From NCBI GenBank assembly GCA_026394015.1, contig JAPKZA010000245.1:31118-95117 (forward strand): 64,000 nucleotides of DNA. The letters are read 5' to 3'. Below are positions 26,609 to 35,425 of this stretch, piece by piece. Each line of letters begins with the position of its first letter. Positions within the stretch are counted from its first letter, which is position 1. The position numbers were made by a program, and so were the translations under genes. This DNA is from Acidobacteriota bacterium (GTDB lineage: Bacteria; Acidobacteriota; Terriglobia; Bryobacterales; Bryobacteraceae). A model generated the notes under the pieces. The model saw only the letters and a list, made by a program, of their open reading frames with translations. It ran no database searches and was not told the DNA's origin.

Positions 26609-29110
26609 AAACCATCTCCACTCTCCTCCTCGCCGTCTCTCTCTTCGCCCAGGGCCCCACTTGGTACGAAGACGACATCGACGGCCGTCGGGTCCGCTTC
26701 CAGATCATCGACGGCTACGCCATGGAAGGCGACATCATCCTCGGACCAGCCAGCGAGTTCAACCGCAAGTCTCCCCGCGCCTCCAGCACCGTCCGCCGTT
26801 CAGCCCGGTTGTGGATCAACGGCGTCGTCCCCTACGTCCCCCCCTCCCTCCCCAACAAACAAATGATCCTCGATGCCATCAACGCCTTCACCGCCGTCGT
26901 CGGAACCGAAATATCAAAGCCGCCCATTCTCTTCCGCCCGGCGAACCAGACCGACAAAGATTACATCCAGTTTGAAACCGGCACTACGTGCGCGTCCTCC
27001 ATCGGCCTAGTCGGCGGTCCACAAACGATCAAAGTCGGCGGGTGCTCCACCACCGCTCAGATTATTCACGAACTCGGCCACGCCCTCGGACTCAACCACA
27101 CCCAAGCCCGGCAGGATCGCGACTTCTATGTGGAGGTTGGCTATCCCTCGCTCAACGACCGCGCTACCTTCAGCCAGTACAATCAGGACCTCACCGAAAG
27201 CCAGGACACCGGACCCTACCCTTACGACTCCATCATGCATTACAACGAAGATCAGTTCAGCGTCCCCAAACGCTTCACGCTTCTCACCATCCCCCGCGGA
27301 ATTCCCATTGGGCGGCGCGACTCCCTCGCTCCCTCCGACATCGATTCCATTATTCGACTCTACGGCCAACAGCCCCCCCTAACCTTCATCACCGCCAACC
27401 CCCCCGGCCCGACCCTAACCATTGCCGACAGCTCCAATAAGCCTATAAACATCAACGACCCCGCCTACAACTGGCCCGCCGGGAAAACATTCACCCTCTC
27501 CGCACCGACAGAGCGCCCCTGCGATGGCGTCTCTTGCGTGTTCGTCGGCTGGAGTAACTTTGGCCCCCGGGAGCAGGAAATCGCTCGCCCTGAAGCCACC
27601 ACCTTTTACACCGCCAACTACCGCCGCATGGTCGAGGTCGACTTCCGGGCCGACGTCAGAATCAACGGCACCGTCGCTGTCGACCCCCCCCTCGAGAACA
27701 ATCGACTCGCCGCCGGATCCACCGCCACACTCACAGCCGTAGCGGCCCGCGGCCCCCGGTTACACCTTCCTGAGCTGGACTTCGGAATCCGGGTTCACAC
27801 CCACCAGTACCAATCCCCTCGAGATCGGCATCTCCGCATTCGTCAACTCGGACACAGTGGCCAAAGTCCGCTACACCGCGCAATTCACGAAAGATCCCTT
27901 CACCACGATTACGAGCATTCCCCCCGGCCTCGAACTTAAGGTGAATGGCAAGAAAGTGCGAACCCCCTACCGCGACACCTGGCCGGCCGGTACCCCGCTA
28001 GACATCGAAGCGCCAACCCAACCCGGCGTCTTTCCCAACTCCGGTACCGAATACCAGGTCCTCAAGTCCTGGTCGCGCGCCCAGACCGCCGGCCCCGACC
28101 CCATCGTCGCCACCTTCTCCGCCGTTCACTCCGTTCGCTGGGTCGCTCCCCGGATCGGCGACGGCACCGTTACGTTCTCGCCGGCCCTCCTCCCCGGGAA
28201 CCTCGTCGCCGGGGACACCGAACTCACCATCACCGCCGTCCCCGGTGCCGGCTCCGGGTTCATCAGTTGGGGCGACTCCCTCTCCGGTTCCGATCCCTCC
28301 GTTAAGATCAAAGTAAACAGCGACCTTGTCATTTCCGCCCGCTTTGGCGTGGTCGGCCTTCTCTCTGCCGCTGGCACCGTCAACGCAGCCAGCCAACTCC
28401 GCAGCCCCCTCAGCCCGGAGGGCTTTACGCAAATCATCGTTGCGCCCGGCCAAATGATTAGCCTCTATGGTGCCGCCATCGGCCCCGCAACCACGACCGA
28501 GGTGCCCTTTCCCTTCGCCTCCAACGCCCGGGACCTCCATCAAACCGAAGTGCTATTCAACGGCGTGTCCCGCGCACCGGTCACCTACGTCTCCCCCAAT
28601 CAAATCAACTGCATCGTCCCTTTTGGCGTCAACGGGAAAGATGTTCCTATCCAGGTAATACTCGCCGGCCGGCGCTCCAATGAGCTAAAGGTCACCGTGC
28701 AAGCCGCCGTCCCCGCCCTCTTCACGGCCAATTCCTCCGGCCTCGGCCCCGGGGTCATCCGCAACGTTGACGGCTCCCCCAATTCACCCAGCAATCGCGC
28801 CGCCCGCGGCTCTCAGGTAACGATCTACGCCACCGGCACCGGTCGCACCACCCCCGCCTCCCTCGACGGCGAAATCATTCGCGCCGACGCCCCCCCACCC
28901 AGCCCCGAACTCCCCATCAAGGTATTCATCGCCGACCGCGAAGTCAAAATCACCTCCCCCGCGGTGAGCGTCCCGGGCAGCGTAAACGGCCTCACGGTAC
29001 TCACCGTCCTCGTGCCGGATGAAAAGACCATCGGCCCCGGCATCGTCCCCATCGTCATCCAAGTCGGCGAGTTCCGCAGCCCCCGCACCGCCAGCATCGC
29101 CGTGAAGTAG
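26605..29110 (+). pseudogene. Secreted astacin-type protease with Solibacter C-terminal domain, frameshifted
   Basis: The first frame has a signal peptide (MKTISTLLLAVSLFAQ), the zinc site HELGHALGLNH (His155, Glu156, His159, His165) and a Met-turn SIMHY. At a C5 run (27753-27757) the frame is lost. A +1 shift restores GYTFLSW and then the rest: Ig-like repeats (TSIPPGLELKVNGKKV) and the Solibacter-type C-terminal domain (TVNAASQLRSPLSPEG through GEFRSPRTASIAVK) to TAG 29110. Without the shift the protein ends at 27939 with scrambled sequence. Read across the shift it would be about 834 residues. It is paralogous and adjacent to the intact gene at 29161. Cause: real mutation, slippage or sequencing error. 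Confidence 0.85.
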
Positions 29111-29160
29111 CAATCGTCGCGAAACCGCATCGCCCCACCGGGCATCTCAAGAATGCTGCC

Positions 29161-31557
29161 ATGAGAATTCTACTCGCCCTGCTCTTCGCCTCTACGATCT
29201 ATCCGCAGGCCCCCGACTGGCGCGAAACCGAAATCAATGGCCGCCGCATTCGCTACCAGGTCGTCGAAGGCGAAGCCCTCGTCGGCGACATCGTTCTCGG
29301 ACCCGTCAGCGACGTCGAATCCAAAGCCAACCGCGCCTCCAGCGTCGTCGTCGGGCAACGCTACCGCTGGCCCGGCGGTGTCGTCCCCTACGTCATCGAT
29401 CCTGACGTCCCCGACGTCACCACCCGCCTCGAACCCGCCATCCGCGCCTGGAACGACTCGACCCCCGTCCGCCTTGTCCTCCGGACTACCGAAACCGACT
29501 ACATCCAATTCCGCCGCCGCAACGGCTTCGCCTGCAGTTCCAACGTCGGCCGCATCGGCGGGCGCCAGTTCATCAACCTGCCCGATACTTGCCTGGTCGG
29601 CTCCGTCACCCACGAAATCGGCCACGCCCTCGGCCTCTGGCACACCCAGTCCCGCCAGGACCGCGACATGTTCGTCGACGTCGACTATTCCGCCATGGCC
29701 CGGGGAGACCAAGCCCAGTACGAACCCGCCCTCACCGACGGCGACGACGTCGGTCCCTATCCGTTCGATTCCATCATGCACTACTCCGAGGACGGCTTCG
29801 CCTACCCCCTCAACTACGCGATGCAGACCATCCCCCGCGGCATCACCATCGGCCAACGCACCGCTCTCGCTCCTTCCGACATCGATACCATCACCCGCCT
29901 CTATGGCACCGCCCCCCGCCGCACTACGATCACCTCCAACCCGCCCGGCCTCACCCTCTTCGTCGACGCCCGCTCGGCCACCACCCCCGCTTCGTTCGAC
30001 TGGACCCCCGGCTCCACCCACACCCTCCGCGCCGACGATCAAACCCGCGACGCAACCCAGTTCGTCTACGGCCGCTGGAGCAACTTCGGCCCCCGCATCC
30101 AAACCATCACCGCCGCCGCCAACTCGACCGTCTACACCGTTCATTACCGGCGCATGATCGCCTTCCCTCTGCTCAGCAGCCCCGCCACCGCCGGCTCCAT
30201 CCGTCTCACCCCGCCCTCCGAAAACGACCGCGTCCCCGCCGGCTCACTCGTACAACTCGACGCTATCCCCGCCCCCGGCTTTGCCTTCACCAACTGGTCC
30301 GGCTTCGGCTACTTCTCCGCCCACGGCAGCGCCAACCCCATCCGCATCCCCCTTGAAGGCACCGACCTCCGCTACACCGCCAGTTTCTCCAACGCCGCGC
30401 TCACCACCATCACCTCTAACCCGCCCGGCCTCCGCGTCGTCATCGACGGCACCACCCAAACCACCCCGCGCCGCGTCGTCTGGGCCCCCGGCTCCACCCA
30501 CACCCTCGCAGTCGCCACGCCCTCCCAAACCGCTCCTTCCACCAACTCCCGCTACGAGTTCGCCTCCTGGTCCCCCGGTGCCGCCGCCTCCCAAACCTAC
30601 ACCGCCACCCTCACCGCCGACTTCTCCGCCCAACATCGGGTCACCCTCCTCGCCTCGCCCTCCACCGGCGGAACCCTCACCGTTGACCTCCCACTCCCAG
30701 CCGATGGCTTCGTTCCCGCCGGCACCGTACTCACTCTCACCGCCTCGCCCCGCGCCAACTTCACCTTCGTCGGCTGGGGCGACGACGCCGCCCCCCAAGT
30801 CACCGTCAACCGCGATCTCTTCCTCTCCGCCAATTTCGCCGTCCCCAATCTCATCAGCCTCTCCGGCACCGTCAACGCCGCCAGTCAGCTCGTGGTACCC
30901 ATCGCCCCCGGCCAGTTTCTTACCCTCTACGGCCTAGCCATCGGCCCCGCCGAACCCGCCGGCCTCGCCCTCACCGCCCAGGGCCGGGTCTCGACGCAGC
31001 TCAACGATACCCGCGTGCTCTTCAACGGCATCCCCGCCCCCCTCACGTATGTCTCGGCGAATCAGATCAACTGCATCGTCCCCTATGGCGTCTCCGAACC
31101 CTCCGCCACCATTCGCGTCGAAGTCGCCGGCCGCCCCACCAACTCGCTAACCTTCCCCGTCCAGGCCGCCTCCCCGGCTTTCTTCACGTACAACTCCTCC
31201 GGCCTCGGCGGCGGCGCGTTCCTCAATCAGAACGGCAGCGTCAACACCGCCGCCAACCCCGCTGACCGCGGCTCCATCGTCGTGCTCTACGCCAACGGCA
31301 CCGGCCGCACCTCGCCCACCCAGGTCGATGGCGAGGTCACTGGCAACAACCCGCCCCGCCCCGCCCTGGCCGTTAAGGTATTCATCGCCGACCGCGAGGT
31401 CGAACTGCTCTTCGCCGGCAGCACCCCGGGAGTCGTCAGTGGCTTGACCCAGCTCAACGTCCGCGTCCCGCTAGCTCTCGACCCCGGCATCGTTCCGGTC
31501 GTCCTCGACCTCGGGGGCATCCGCAGCCCCCGCACCGTCAGCCTCGCGATCCGCTAA
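29161..31557 (+). CDS. Secreted astacin-type metalloprotease with Solibacter C-terminal domain
   Basis: The 798-residue exported protein has a signal peptide (MRILLALLFASTIYPQ) and a protease domain with HEIGHALGLWH (His151, Glu152, His155, His161) and Met-turn SIMHY. Two Ig-like TSNPPGL repeats follow (near 258 and 418), then a barrel-like spacer. The last part is the roughly 220-residue domain typical of Solibacter proteins (TVNAASQLVVPIAPGQFLTL; TYVSANQINCIVPYGV; NGTGRTSPTQVDGE). The domain probably anchors or sorts the enzyme. It is the intact tandem partner of the frameshifted gene upstream. Confidence 0.9.
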   Translation: MRILLALLFASTIYPQAPDWRETEINGRRIRYQVVEGEALVGDIVLGPVSDVESKANRASSVVVGQRYRWPGGVVPYVIDPDVPDVTTRLEPAIRAWNDSTPVRLVLRTTETDYIQFRRRNGFACSSNVGRIGGRQFINLPDTCLVGSVTHEIGHALGLWHTQSRQDRDMFVDVDYSAMARGDQAQYEPALTDGDDVGPYPFDSIMHYSEDGFAYPLNYAMQTIPRGITIGQRTALAPSDIDTITRLYGTAPRRTTITSNPPGLTLFVDARSATTPASFDWTPGSTHTLRADDQTRDATQFVYGRWSNFGPRIQTITAAANSTVYTVHYRRMIAFPLLSSPATAGSIRLTPPSENDRVPAGSLVQLDAIPAPGFAFTNWSGFGYFSAHGSANPIRIPLEGTDLRYTASFSNAALTTITSNPPGLRVVIDGTTQTTPRRVVWAPGSTHTLAVATPSQTAPSTNSRYEFASWSPGAAASQTYTATLTADFSAQHRVTLLASPSTGGTLTVDLPLPADGFVPAGTVLTLTASPRANFTFVGWGDDAAPQVTVNRDLFLSANFAVPNLISLSGTVNAASQLVVPIAPGQFLTLYGLAIGPAEPAGLALTAQGRVSTQLNDTRVLFNGIPAPLTYVSANQINCIVPYGVSEPSATIRVEVAGRPTNSLTFPVQAASPAFFTYNSSGLGGGAFLNQNGSVNTAANPADRGSIVVLYANGTGRTSPTQVDGEVTGNNPPRPALAVKVFIADREVELLFAGSTPGVVSGLTQLNVRVPLALDPGIVPVVLDLGGIRSPRTVSLAIR

Positions 31558-32291
31558 ACGCCCGTCACCAAAAACGGCGTCGTCGTCGGAGCCGGCGATC
31601 CGCCCTCGGGCTCCACCGACAGCGCCACCGCCGCAATCCCGGCCAAGTCGAATCCCTGCACGTTCAAATGCACCGCCCCGCCCGCGTCATCCGCCCGGAA
31701 GGTCCCCGCCGGTAGCGGCGCGCCGCTCTTCGGCACGAGCCACATCTCAAACACTTTCCCGCGCTCTAACCGCGGCAAATTGTTCGCAAACAGCAGCACC
31801 CCGCGCTCCGGGTTCACAAACACCCGCGCCACCGCCTTCCGCTCCTCGGCCCCACTTGTATTCAGCACCGTCGTCCCCGGTGCCCGCAAAAACGCCAGTG
31901 TCGACTCCGTCTTGCGCAGTTGCGTTTGCGTCAGCGCCAGCTCTTTCTTCGTCTCAAAAGCATCGTTCCGCAGCCGACCGCTCTCGGTGCTGTAAAAAAC
32001 GAACCCGGCCAGCAAACCCGCCGTGGCCAGCCCCCAAGCCCCGAACCAGGTCCACCCGGTCTTCTCCTCCACCCCCGCCGCCGCCAAGATCCGCCGCCGC
32101 AAACGGGCCGGCGGTTCCACGTCCGGCACCATCGTCGAAATCATCGCGTTCGTCGCCATCGCCGCCCGCAACATTCGCTGCCCATCGGTCGACCCGCTCC
32201 GCAACTCCGCCTCAATCTCGGACCGCTCCGGCTCTTCCAGCAGCCCCAGAGCGTACAGCTCGTACAAACTATCCCGATTCGTTTCGCTCAT
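31554..32291 (-). CDS. Anti-sigma factor (RskA-like)
   Basis: The 245-residue protein has an N-terminal zinc-less anti-sigma helical region (SLYELYALGLLEEPERSEIEAE, shown in part as YALGLLEEPERSE). One membrane helix (about residues 88-106, FGAWGLATAGLLAGFVF) follows, then a coiled stretch and a periplasmic RskA-type domain (KVFEMWLVPKSGAPLPAGTF). It should hold the ECF sigma factor at the membrane. Its ATG overlaps the sigma stop (ATGA). Its 3' end shares a 4-base overlap with the convergent protease gene. Confidence 0.88.
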   Translation of the reverse strand: MSETNRDSLYELYALGLLEEPERSEIEAELRSGSTDGQRMLRAAMATNAMISTMVPDVEPPARLRRRILAAAGVEEKTGWTWFGAWGLATAGLLAGFVFYSTESGRLRNDAFETKKELALTQTQLRKTESTLAFLRAPGTTVLNTSGAEERKAVARVFVNPERGVLLFANNLPRLERGKVFEMWLVPKSGAPLPAGTFRADDAGGAVHLNVQGFDLAGIAAVALSVEPEGGSPAPTTTPFLVTGV

Positions 32292-32878
32292 ACGAGTGCC
32301 GGCTCCTCTAACTCTTCCCGCAGAGTCCGTAACGCCGTCCTCACCCACGTCTTCACCGTCCCCAACGGTTGCCGCAGCTTCTCCGCCATCTCCGTCTGCG
32401 ACAAGCCCTCAAAATAGGCCAATTCAATCACCGTCCGCTGGTTCTCGTTCAACTTCCGAAACGCCCCTTGCAACTGTTTCGCCCGTTCGGCGTTCATTAT
32501 CGTGGACTCCATATCGACAAACAACGCCGGCGACTCCGTCCCCGTTAACTCAATCGCGTTCTGCGTCATCCGGCCATCGACTGACCGTAAGTAATCAATC
32601 GCCCGGTTCCGCGCCACCGTCAGCACCCACGGCCCAATTGCCCCCCGCTGATCGTCAAACCCCGCCATCCGGTTCCACACCCGCAGAAAGGTCTCCTGCG
32701 TCAAATCCTCCGCTACGCCCGCATTGCGGACCACGCGGAAAATCAGCGCATAAGCCATCCGCCCATATTTGTCGTAGAGCTCGCGCAATGCCTCCGGCTC
32801 CCGGGCCTTCAGCCGTTGAGCTAAGGCGCGATCTGTCTCGGAATCGAGTACCGCGAATAAGATCGGAAAAAAATACAT
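32288..32878 (-). CDS. ECF RNA polymerase sigma factor (SigK-like)
   Basis: The 196-residue sigma-70 family protein has region 2 (LYDKYGRMAYALIFRVVRN; AEDLTQETFLRVWNRM; WVLTVARNRAIDYLRS) and region 4 (LNENQRTVIELAYFEGLSQT; GTVKTWVRTALRTLREEL). Pairing with an RskA-like anti-sigma fits the SigK group. The gene is divergent from the ten-gene MoxR operon with only 66 bases between starts, so it may control that operon; this is inference. The first ten residues are poorly matched, and the true start could be slightly downstream. Confidence 0.9.
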   Translation of the reverse strand: MYFFPILFAVLDSETDRALAQRLKAREPEALRELYDKYGRMAYALIFRVVRNAGVAEDLTQETFLRVWNRMAGFDDQRGAIGPWVLTVARNRAIDYLRSVDGRMTQNAIELTGTESPALFVDMESTIMNAERAKQLQGAFRKLNENQRTVIELAYFEGLSQTEMAEKLRQPLGTVKTWVRTALRTLREELEEPALV

Positions 32879-32944
32879 GGTCCTGTAAGCTGTACGGATC
32901 TGGCGTCCAACTGGATTTAGTATAACTCTGGCTATACTGGGGGC

Positions 32945-33688
32945 TTGACCTGGTATACGTGGCAGGACGGCGCCCAACAGGGCCCGTTCGAAGAGCAACA
33001 AGTCAGGGATCTCGCCCTCGCCGGCAGTCTCGGCCCCCTCGCCCTCGTCTGGCGCGAAGGAGCCCCGGGATGGTCTCCTCTCGCGGAACTGCTGGCCCCC
33101 GCCGCTCCCACCGCCGTCACGCGCCCCTGCGCCCGCTGCCTCAACCGCTACCCCGAAAACCTGCTCGCCCCCTGGGGCGGCGTCGAAGTCTGCGCCTACT
33201 GCAAACCCCGCCATCTCGCCGAACTCCGCGAATCCGCCGCCTTCCTGTCCGGACATACCTCCTACGCCAGCTGGGGCACCCGATTCGCCGCCCGCATGAT
33301 CGACGGCGTCATCCTCTCCATCGTCAACGTCCTCATTCAAGTCCCCATGCTCGTCTCCGCCGGGCTCACCGCCAAACCCGGCGAATTCGAAAACGGCCGC
33401 TTCCTCTTCATCTACGCCGCCACCGTCCTCACCCAACTCGCCGTCCAAGGCTTCTACGAAATTTGGTTCGTCTACCGCAAAGGCGGCACCCCCGGCAAAC
33501 TCATCCTCGAACTCCAAATCGTCGACGGCGAAGGCAAGCGCCTCTCGAAAGGCCGAGCCACCGGCCGATACTTCGCCCAGTACATCTCCGGCCTCACCCT
33601 GGGCATCGGCTACCTCCTCCCCCTCTGGGACCCCGAAAAACGAACTCTCCACGACATGATCGCCGACACCCGGGTCGTGAAAAAATGA
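32945..33688 (+). CDS. GYF_2 domain, zinc ribbon and RDD membrane domain protein
   Basis: The 247-residue protein joins three parts. A GYF_2 domain (about 1-50) contains WYTWQDGAQQGPFEEQQVRD. A zinc ribbon follows with two CxxC pairs (CARC and CAYC). The RDD membrane domain (about 95-247) contains GTRFAARMIDGVILSIVNVL and KLILELQIVDGEGKRLS. The start is TTG 32945, immediately after the promoter-like TATACT at 32933, so the message may have almost no leader. It is the first gene of an overlapping operon. Domain order suggests a membrane protein that recruits proline-rich or partner proteins through GYF. Confidence 0.78.
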   Translation: MTWYTWQDGAQQGPFEEQQVRDLALAGSLGPLALVWREGAPGWSPLAELLAPAAPTAVTRPCARCLNRYPENLLAPWGGVEVCAYCKPRHLAELRESAAFLSGHTSYASWGTRFAARMIDGVILSIVNVLIQVPMLVSAGLTAKPGEFENGRFLFIYAATVLTQLAVQGFYEIWFVYRKGGTPGKLILELQIVDGEGKRLSKGRATGRYFAQYISGLTLGIGYLLPLWDPEKRTLHDMIADTRVVKK

Positions 33689-34263
33689 CCGCCGCCCCCC
33701 GCTGCTACGACTGCGGCCAATTCATCCCCCTCGAAGACTGGAACCGCCCTCCCCAACCCTGCTCCAAATGCGCCCGCCCGGTGGAAGCCTGGGTCTTCCC
33801 CGCCGCTTGGACCAACCCCGTTGGCCTCCCGCCCACCCCCATCTCCGACGAAAACGCCGTCTCCTGCTTCCACCACCCCGCCAACCAAGCCGATCTCGCC
33901 TGCAGCCGTTGCGGCCGCTTCGTCTGCCACCTCTGCTGCTCCGGCACAGGCGAACACGCCGTCTGCAACACCTGCTTCGCCCGCCTCATCGCCGATCGCG
34001 ATCCCGGCTTTGCCCGCCGCGCCACCCTCCACGACGGCATCGGACTCTCCCTCGCCACGCTCCCCGCCCTCACCATCTTCCTCCCCATCTTCACGGGCCC
34101 CATCGCCGCCGTCTACACCCTCGCCACCTGGAGCCGAACCCGTACCGCCGTCCCCCGCGGCTCCGCCATCCGCTGGCTCGCCCTTCTGTTCTCCGTCCTC
34201 GGCCTCGGCACCTTCGTCGCCTTCGTCGCCTTTGCCGTCTACCGCACCCGAGGCACCCTTTGA
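33685..34263 (+). CDS. Zinc-ribbon/B-box membrane protein
   Basis: The 192-residue protein has an N-terminal zinc ribbon (CYDCG ... CSKC) and a B-box-like zinc module (CFHHPANQADLACSRCGRFV, then CHLCC and CNTC). Two hydrophobic segments follow near the C-terminus (SLATLPALTIFLPIFTGPIA and WLALLFSVLGLGTFVAFVAF). The ATG overlaps the previous stop as ATGA. No specific family name is certain. Zinc modules facing the cytoplasm would tie this membrane protein to partner proteins of the operon. Confidence 0.75.
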   Translation: MTAAPRCYDCGQFIPLEDWNRPPQPCSKCARPVEAWVFPAAWTNPVGLPPTPISDENAVSCFHHPANQADLACSRCGRFVCHLCCSGTGEHAVCNTCFARLIADRDPGFARRATLHDGIGLSLATLPALTIFLPIFTGPIAAVYTLATWSRTRTAVPRGSAIRWLALLFSVLGLGTFVAFVAFAVYRTRGTL

Positions 34264-35156
34264 GCCCCTACCGCCCCCTTACCCCCTGGTCCCCCGGCCT
34301 GCTCCGCAGCGGCGCGCTCTACGATGGCGACGACCATCTCCTCCACGTCACCTCCTCCCGCGTCCAACACGAATACCAACGCTTCCCTTACTCCGAAATC
34401 CGCTCGCTCACGCTCACCCACTTGCCCCTGTGGTCCACCCCTCGTATCGTCTGGCTCGCCGTCTCCGCCCTCCTCTTCCTCCTCGCCTTGGTCACCGGCC
34501 GCTTCGGCTTCACCGCCCTGCCCCTGCTCAGCCTCCTGGCGATCCTCCCGTCCATCATCCGGGGCCAACGCTGCCGCGCCCGCCTCTTAACCCTCGCCGG
34601 CGAATGGACCCTCCCCGCCCTCTCCACCAAACGCGCCGCCGATCAAGCCGTCCCCCAGATCCTAGCCCGCATCCAAGCCGCCCAAGCCGACCTCCCCGCC
34701 ATCCCCAGCGGCCTTCCCGTCATCACCCCGAACGCCGCCCCCGTCGTCGCCTCCCATCCCGCCAACCTCTGGTACGCCCTCAGTGCCACCCTGATCTTCA
34801 CCGCTCTCAGCATCGTCCTCACCGCTCGTTTCGGCGGAGCCCGCGATGCCCTTCTCACTCTCCAGCTCTTCCTCTTCCCCACCACTCTCCTCCTCGCCAT
34901 CGCCCTCTGGAGCCGAGCCCGCCGCTATCAAATCGTGCCCCCGGTCCTCGTCGTCGTCACCATCCTGGACGTCCTGCTTAACCTCGTCTACATCGCTCTC
35001 GAATTCCGCGGCCCCACCTTCTCCCTCGAACTCGCCCAACTCACCCTGCAGTTCCAAAACTGGAAAAACGCCCTCCTCGCCGCCGCCATCGGCTGGCGCA
35101 TCTTCGCCGCCGCCCTCGCCGCCTGGATCGGCCACTCCGCGGAGGACCCGGCATGA
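34260..35156 (+). CDS. Polytopic membrane protein, unknown family
   Basis: The gene starts at TTG 34260, overlapping the previous TGA, and codes for 298 residues. An N-terminal soluble part (LLRSGALYDGDDHLLHVTSS, then FPYSEIRSLTLTH) resembles a PH-like fold. Hydrophobic segments lie near 68-86, 90-105, 175-195, 205-220 and 228-250. No known domain was recognised. Strict overlaps with both neighbours show it belongs to the operon, possibly as a structural membrane component. Confidence 0.65.
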   Translation: MSPYRPLTPWSPGLLRSGALYDGDDHLLHVTSSRVQHEYQRFPYSEIRSLTLTHLPLWSTPRIVWLAVSALLFLLALVTGRFGFTALPLLSLLAILPSIIRGQRCRARLLTLAGEWTLPALSTKRAADQAVPQILARIQAAQADLPAIPSGLPVITPNAAPVVASHPANLWYALSATLIFTALSIVLTARFGGARDALLTLQLFLFPTTLLLAIALWSRARRYQIVPPVLVVVTILDVLLNLVYIALEFRGPTFSLELAQLTLQFQNWKNALLAAAIGWRIFAAALAAWIGHSAEDPA

Positions 35157-35425
35157 TCGCCCAACTCCGCTGCCAGCAACACCCCGCCCGCGAGGCCATC
35201 GCGCGCTGCCCGAACTGCCGCCAATCCTTCTGCCGCGAATGCATCACCGAACATGACGGCCGCATGCTCTGCCTCCCCTGCCTCGCCAAGCAAGCCGTCC
35301 CTCCCGCTCCCCCCTCCGCCCTCTGGCCGAAACTCGGCTGGAGCCTCGGAGCCTTCGCCGGCCTCCTCCTCACCTGGGCCTTCTTCCTCGGCCTCGGCGA
35401 AATCTTCCTGCGAGCCTCCGGATGA
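35153..35425 (+). CDS. B-box zinc-finger membrane protein
   Basis: The 90-residue protein has a clear B-box type zinc finger: CQQHPAREAIARCPNCRQSF followed by CREC and CLPC. One C-terminal membrane helix (about 60-82) ends before the overlap with the next gene. Bacterial B-box proteins often accompany rhomboid or membrane complexes; here it is the third zinc module of the operon. Confidence 0.75.
   Translation: MIAQLRCQQHPAREAIARCPNCRQSFCRECITEHDGRMLCLPCLAKQAVPPAPPSALWPKLGWSLGAFAGLLLTWAFFLGLGEIFLRASG

Noticed and set aside
27857..29110. A separate gene starting at ATG 27857
   Set aside because: That ATG lies inside the protease coding region. Domain continuity across the C5 frameshift shows it is the second half of one gene.
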